64,000 nt of DNA from Pseudomonas putida. Its GTDB lineage: Bacteria; Pseudomonadota; Gammaproteobacteria; Pseudomonadales; Pseudomonadaceae. Positions 61,181-64,000 of this stretch are shown here, in pieces. The notes under the pieces are model-generated. The model did not search any database. It saw nothing but the letters and a program-made list of their open reading frames with translations, and was not told where the DNA came from. The translations under genes and the position numbers were made by a program. The stretch is from positions 5,146,001 to 5,210,000 of the forward strand of contig NZ_CP039371.1 in NCBI RefSeq assembly GCF_005080685.1. Reading direction: 5' to 3'. Numbering within the stretch: the first letter of the stretch is position 1; every line of letters begins with the position of its first letter.

Positions 61181-62308
61181 TCAGCGGTCCTCGAGCAGGG
61201 CCAGCACCGCGTCGGCCGCCTGGTTGGAGGCGTCGCGGCGCAAGGTGCGGTGAATCTCGTCGAAGCGCTCGGTCTGCTGGCGGCCATCGGCGACCAGCGG
61301 CGCCAGGGTCTGGGCCAGGGCTTCGCTGGTGGCGTCGTCCTGCAGCAGTTCCGGAACCAGTTCGCGTTGGGCGAGCAGATTGGGCAACGACACGTAGGGG
61401 CTTTTTACCAACCGCTTGAGAATCCAGTAGGTCAGCGGCGCAAGCCGATAGGCCACGACCATCGGCCGCTTGTACAACAAGGCTTCAAGCGTAGCAGTGC
61501 CCGAGGCGATCAACACCGCATCGCAAGCGGCCAGGGCCTGGTGCGACTGGCCATCGAGCAAGGTCAGCGGCAGGTTGCGACCGTCGAGCATCTGTTCGAT
61601 CTGAGTGCGCCGCGTGGCATTGGCGCAAGGCAGCACGAAACGTACGCCGGGCACCAGCTGTTGCAAACGTTGCGCGGCGTCGAGGAACAATGCGCCCAGG
61701 CGCCCCACCTCGCCGCCCCGGCTGCCGGGCATCAAGGCCACCAGCGGCCCCTCGCCCAGGCCCAGCGCCTGGCGTGCGGCCTGACGGTCGGCATCCAGGG
61801 GAATCGTGTCGGCCAGCGGGTGACCGACGAAACGCACCGGTACGCCCTGCTCTTCGTAGAACCGCGCCTCGAACGGCAGCAGCGTCAGCATCAGGTCGCA
61901 GCCTTCGCGGATCTTCAGCACCCGCTTCTGCCGCCACGCCCACACCGAAGGGCTGACGTAGTGCACGGTCTTGATCCCGGCCTGGCGCAGCTTCAGTTCG
62001 ATATTGAGGGTGAAATCGGGAGCATCGATGCCGATGAACACATCGGGTTTTTCGGCGATGAGCGTCTGGATCAGCGCCTTGCGCCGCTTGAGCAGCTCGC
62101 GCAGGCGCCCAAGCACCTCGACCAGCCCCATGACCGCCAGGCGCTCCATGGGGAAGTACGAGCTCAGGCCCTCGGCCTCCATCAGCGGGCCACCGACACC
62201 GATGAAACGCACATCGGGATGACGCGCCTTGAGCGCGTGCATCAGGCCAGAACCAAGAATATCGCCGCTGGCCTCACCCGCGACCAAGGCTACACAGAGC
62301 TGCGCCAT
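61181..62308 (-). CDS. lpxB: Lipid-A-disaccharide synthase
   Basis: 375 residues. [71 protein letters not shown] and [15 protein letters not shown] are family blocks. Joins UDP-diacylglucosamine and lipid X at the inner membrane. In the lpxD-fabZ-lpxA-lpxB-rnhB operon, one base after lpxA. Confidence 0.98.
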   Translation of the reverse strand: MAQLCVALVAGEASGDILGSGLMHALKARHPDVRFIGVGGPLMEAEGLSSYFPMERLAVMGLVEVLGRLRELLKRRKALIQTLIAEKPDVFIGIDAPDFTLNIELKLRQAGIKTVHYVSPSVWAWRQKRVLKIREGCDLMLTLLPFEARFYEEQGVPVRFVGHPLADTIPLDADRQAARQALGLGEGPLVALMPGSRGGEVGRLGALFLDAAQRLQQLVPGVRFVLPCANATRRTQIEQMLDGRNLPLTLLDGQSHQALAACDAVLIASGTATLEALLYKRPMVVAYRLAPLTYWILKRLVKSPYVSLPNLLAQRELVPELLQDDATSEALAQTLAPLVADGRQQTERFDEIHRTLRRDASNQAADAVLALLEDR

Positions 62309-62309
62309 G

Positions 62310-63086
62310 TCAGCGGGTGATGCCGCGGGCGGAGGTCAGGATCGACTGGCGGAACAACTCGACTTCAGGGTACTGGCCCGCCAGCTCGTCGAGTTCCTTG
62401 AGCGCGTCTTCCACGGTCAGGCCCTGGCGATAGACGATCTTGTAGGAACGACGCAGGGCGTGGATCACTTCATCGCTGAAGCCACGGCGGCGCATGCCTT
62501 CGAAGTTCATGCTGCGGGCTTCGGCAGGGCTGCCGAACACCGTGACGAACGCCGGCACGTCCTTGCCGATGGCCGTCCCCATGCCGGAAAACGCATGGGC
62601 ACCGATATGGCAGTACTGGTGCACGAGGGTGTAGCCGGACAGGATTGCCCAGTCGCCGACGTGGACGTGCCCGGCCAAGGCGGTGTTGTTGACCAGGATG
62701 CAATGATTGCCGATCACGCTGTCGTGGCCGATGTGGGCATAGGCCATGATCAGGTTGTGGTCGCCCAAGGTGGTCTCGGCGCGGTCCTGGATGGTGCCAC
62801 GGTGAATGGTCACACCTTCGCGGATCACGTTGTGATCACCGATCACCAGGCGGGTCGGCTCACCCTTGTACTTGAGGTCTGGGGTGTCTTCGCCGATCGA
62901 CGAGAACTGGTAGATACGGTTGTGCTTGCCGATACGGGTCGGGCCCTTGAGCACTACGTGCGGGCCGATGACCGTACCTTCGCCGATCTCGACGTCGGGA
63001 CCGACGATGGACCAGGGGCCGACTTCGACGCCGTCGGCCAGCTTGGCCGACGGATCGATGATCGCCCGAGGGTCGATCGAACTCAT
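62310..63086 (-). CDS. lpxA: UDP-N-acetylglucosamine acyltransferase
   Basis: 258 residues. Left-handed beta helix of hexapeptide repeats ([20 protein letters not shown]) and the catalytic His in [20 protein letters not shown]; helical C-terminus. First step of lipid A synthesis. Overlaps fabZ by four bases. Confidence 0.98.
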   Translation of the reverse strand: MSSIDPRAIIDPSAKLADGVEVGPWSIVGPDVEIGEGTVIGPHVVLKGPTRIGKHNRIYQFSSIGEDTPDLKYKGEPTRLVIGDHNVIREGVTIHRGTIQDRAETTLGDHNLIMAYAHIGHDSVIGNHCILVNNTALAGHVHVGDWAILSGYTLVHQYCHIGAHAFSGMGTAIGKDVPAFVTVFGSPAEARSMNFEGMRRRGFSDEVIHALRRSYKIVYRQGLTVEDALKELDELAGQYPEVELFRQSILTSARGITR

Positions 63087-63523
63087 AGGGAGCGTTCCGC
63101 GCAGGTGATCTCAGCCGAGCAGACTGGCTTGCCGTCGACCAGCGCACGGCACTCGAACTTCCAGATCATGCTCTTGCGGCTGAGGAACTTGGCCTCGAGC
63201 ACCAGCTGGTCACCCGGCAGCACTGGCTGGCGGAAACGCAGCTTGTCGGACCCGACGAAGTAATACAGCGTGCCATCTGCCGGCTTGGCATCGAGCATCT
63301 TGAAACCGAGGATGCCGGCCGCCTGGGCCATGGCCTCGATGATCAGAACGCCCGGCATGATCGGATGCGCCGGGAAATGGCCATTGAAGAACGGCTCGTT
63401 GATGCTGACATTCTTGTAGGCACGAATGCTCTGGGCCTCGAAGTCCAGATCCGTCACGCGATCTACCAGCAGGAACGGGTAGCGGTGAGGCAGGTATTCG
63501 CGAATCTCGTTGATGTCCATCAT
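63083..63523 (-). CDS. fabZ: 3-hydroxyacyl-[acyl-carrier-protein] dehydratase FabZ
   Basis: 146 residues. [20 protein letters not shown] start, catalytic His in [20 protein letters not shown], hotdog fold, [18 protein letters not shown] end. Dehydrates 3-hydroxyacyl-ACP in fatty acid synthesis and competes with LpxA/LpxD for substrate. ATG 63523 gives the standard length. Confidence 0.97.
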   Translation of the reverse strand: MMDINEIREYLPHRYPFLLVDRVTDLDFEAQSIRAYKNVSINEPFFNGHFPAHPIMPGVLIIEAMAQAAGILGFKMLDAKPADGTLYYFVGSDKLRFRQPVLPGDQLVLEAKFLSRKSMIWKFECRALVDGKPVCSAEITCAERSL

Positions 63524-63636
63524 TTCGGGGGGAAGCCTGTAATAAGAATAGGGAGCGCAGGGGCTGACCGCACGCTCCTTTTGCAATCCAAAGAGGAGCC
63601 AGCTAGCGACTGTTCACTCTTGCTCAGGAAATGGTA

Positions 63637-64000
63637 TCAGCCTTCTGATGCCGGCTGGCCACCTGAGGTCACGGTATCGACGCGTTTTTCCAGCTGCTGC
63701 AGGCGCTTGGCCATGTCATCCAGCTGGCGAATACGCGCGGCGCTCTTGCGCCAATCAGCCAGAGGCTGCATGGCAGTCCCGGAAGAATAAGAGCCCGGTT
63801 CGGTGATCGAACGGGTCACCATGGTCATTCCGGAAACGAATACGTTATCGCAGATATCGATATGCCCCACCAGGCCAACGCCGCCGGCGAGCATGCAGTG
63901 CTTGCCGATGCGCGCACTGCCGGAGATCCCGACACAGGCTGCCATGGCGGTGTGGTCGCCGATTTGCACGTTGTGCGCGATCTGTATCTGGTTGTCGAGT
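63637..64000 (-). CDS. lpxD: UDP-3-O-(3-hydroxyacyl)glucosamine N-acyltransferase LpxD (C-terminal part; 5' end outside window)
   Basis: The last 120 residues of LpxD, open to the window edge: [20 protein letters not shown] with the catalytic His, hexapeptide repeats ([20 protein letters not shown]), [20 protein letters not shown] and a helical end ([18 protein letters not shown]). Third step of lipid A synthesis; 113 bases upstream of fabZ. Confidence 0.95.
   Translation of the reverse strand, partial: LDNQIQIAHNVQIGDHTAMAACVGISGSARIGKHCMLAGGVGLVGHIDICDNVFVSGMTMVTRSITEPGSYSSGTAMQPLADWRKSAARIRQLDDMAKRLQQLEKRVDTVTSGGQPASEG

Overview
The window is chromosomal DNA of a fluorescent Pseudomonas, most likely of the P. 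putida group. It is GC-rich, carries Pseudomonas-type inverted REP pairs, and its gene order (dgkA-erdR ... recX-recA-pncC ... mutS-fdxA-rsmZ-rpoS-nlpD-pcm-surE-truD-ispF-fghA-adhC-gfnR-ispD-ftsB-eno-kdsA-pyrG-tilS-accA-dnaE-rnhB-lpxB-lpxA-fabZ-lpxD) is the one I remember for P. aeruginosa PA3603-PA3646 and for P. putida. Gene names rest on motifs, length and synteny; no database search was run.

Layout. 1-6.5 kb: the end of mprF with an acvB/virJ-like partner (aminoacyl-phosphatidylglycerol metabolism), kup and rimO. 6.5-11 kb: envelope or secreted proteins of low complexity: a small outer-membrane-type protein, a DUF5666 protein with a very long Lys-Val-Glu tail coupled to a DUF6502 gene, and a Gly/His-rich protein with 12-residue tandem repeats. 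11-20 kb: a GNAT enzyme, an RsuA-like protein that lacks the catalytic Asp, DUF1456, trmO, the divergent fpr/finR pair, dgkA, erdR, tapT, a small secreted protein, an orphan ribbon-helix-helix protein and a LOG-family enzyme. 20-22 kb: recX, recA (with a LexA box) and pncC.

22-37 kb is the accessory region, between pncC/cinA and mutS. It starts with a 316-bp palindrome. Next comes a strongly structured leader RNA ending in an intrinsic terminator just before a DUF6124-DUF3077 gene pair. Then follows a complete R-type tailocin (pyocin-like, P2-tail-derived) cluster with no head, integrase or replication genes. All tailocin genes are on the minus strand: repressor, holin, baseplate gpV/W/J/I, fibre and chaperone, sheath, tube, tail chaperone with a probable frameshift, tape measure, gpU/X/D, endolysin, and Rz with embedded Rz1. 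A self-cleaving LexA-type repressor, an operator lying across a good sigma-70 promoter, and recA in the same locus fit SOS-induced production followed by lysis.

37-64 kb is core genome: mismatch repair, the fdxA-rsmZ-rpoS stress-regulation island (GacA box, seven-GGA RsmZ RNA), nlpD-pcm-surE, truD (broken by one missing base in this sequence), the isoprenoid genes ispF/ispD, glutathione-dependent formaldehyde detoxification (fghA, adhC, divergent gfnR), ftsB-eno-kdsA-pyrG-tilS-accA-dnaE-rnhB and the lipid A genes lpxB-lpxA-fabZ-lpxD, the last cut by the window edge.

The most unusual items are the three-way-junction leader RNA upstream of DUF6124/DUF3077 (22.66-22.89 kb), an RF2-like CTT-TGA-C +1 frameshift site in the tailocin tail chaperone (28.76 kb), a terminator-containing leader in front of the tailocin holin (35.9 kb), and the Asp-to-Glu change in the RsuA-like protein (12.15 kb).
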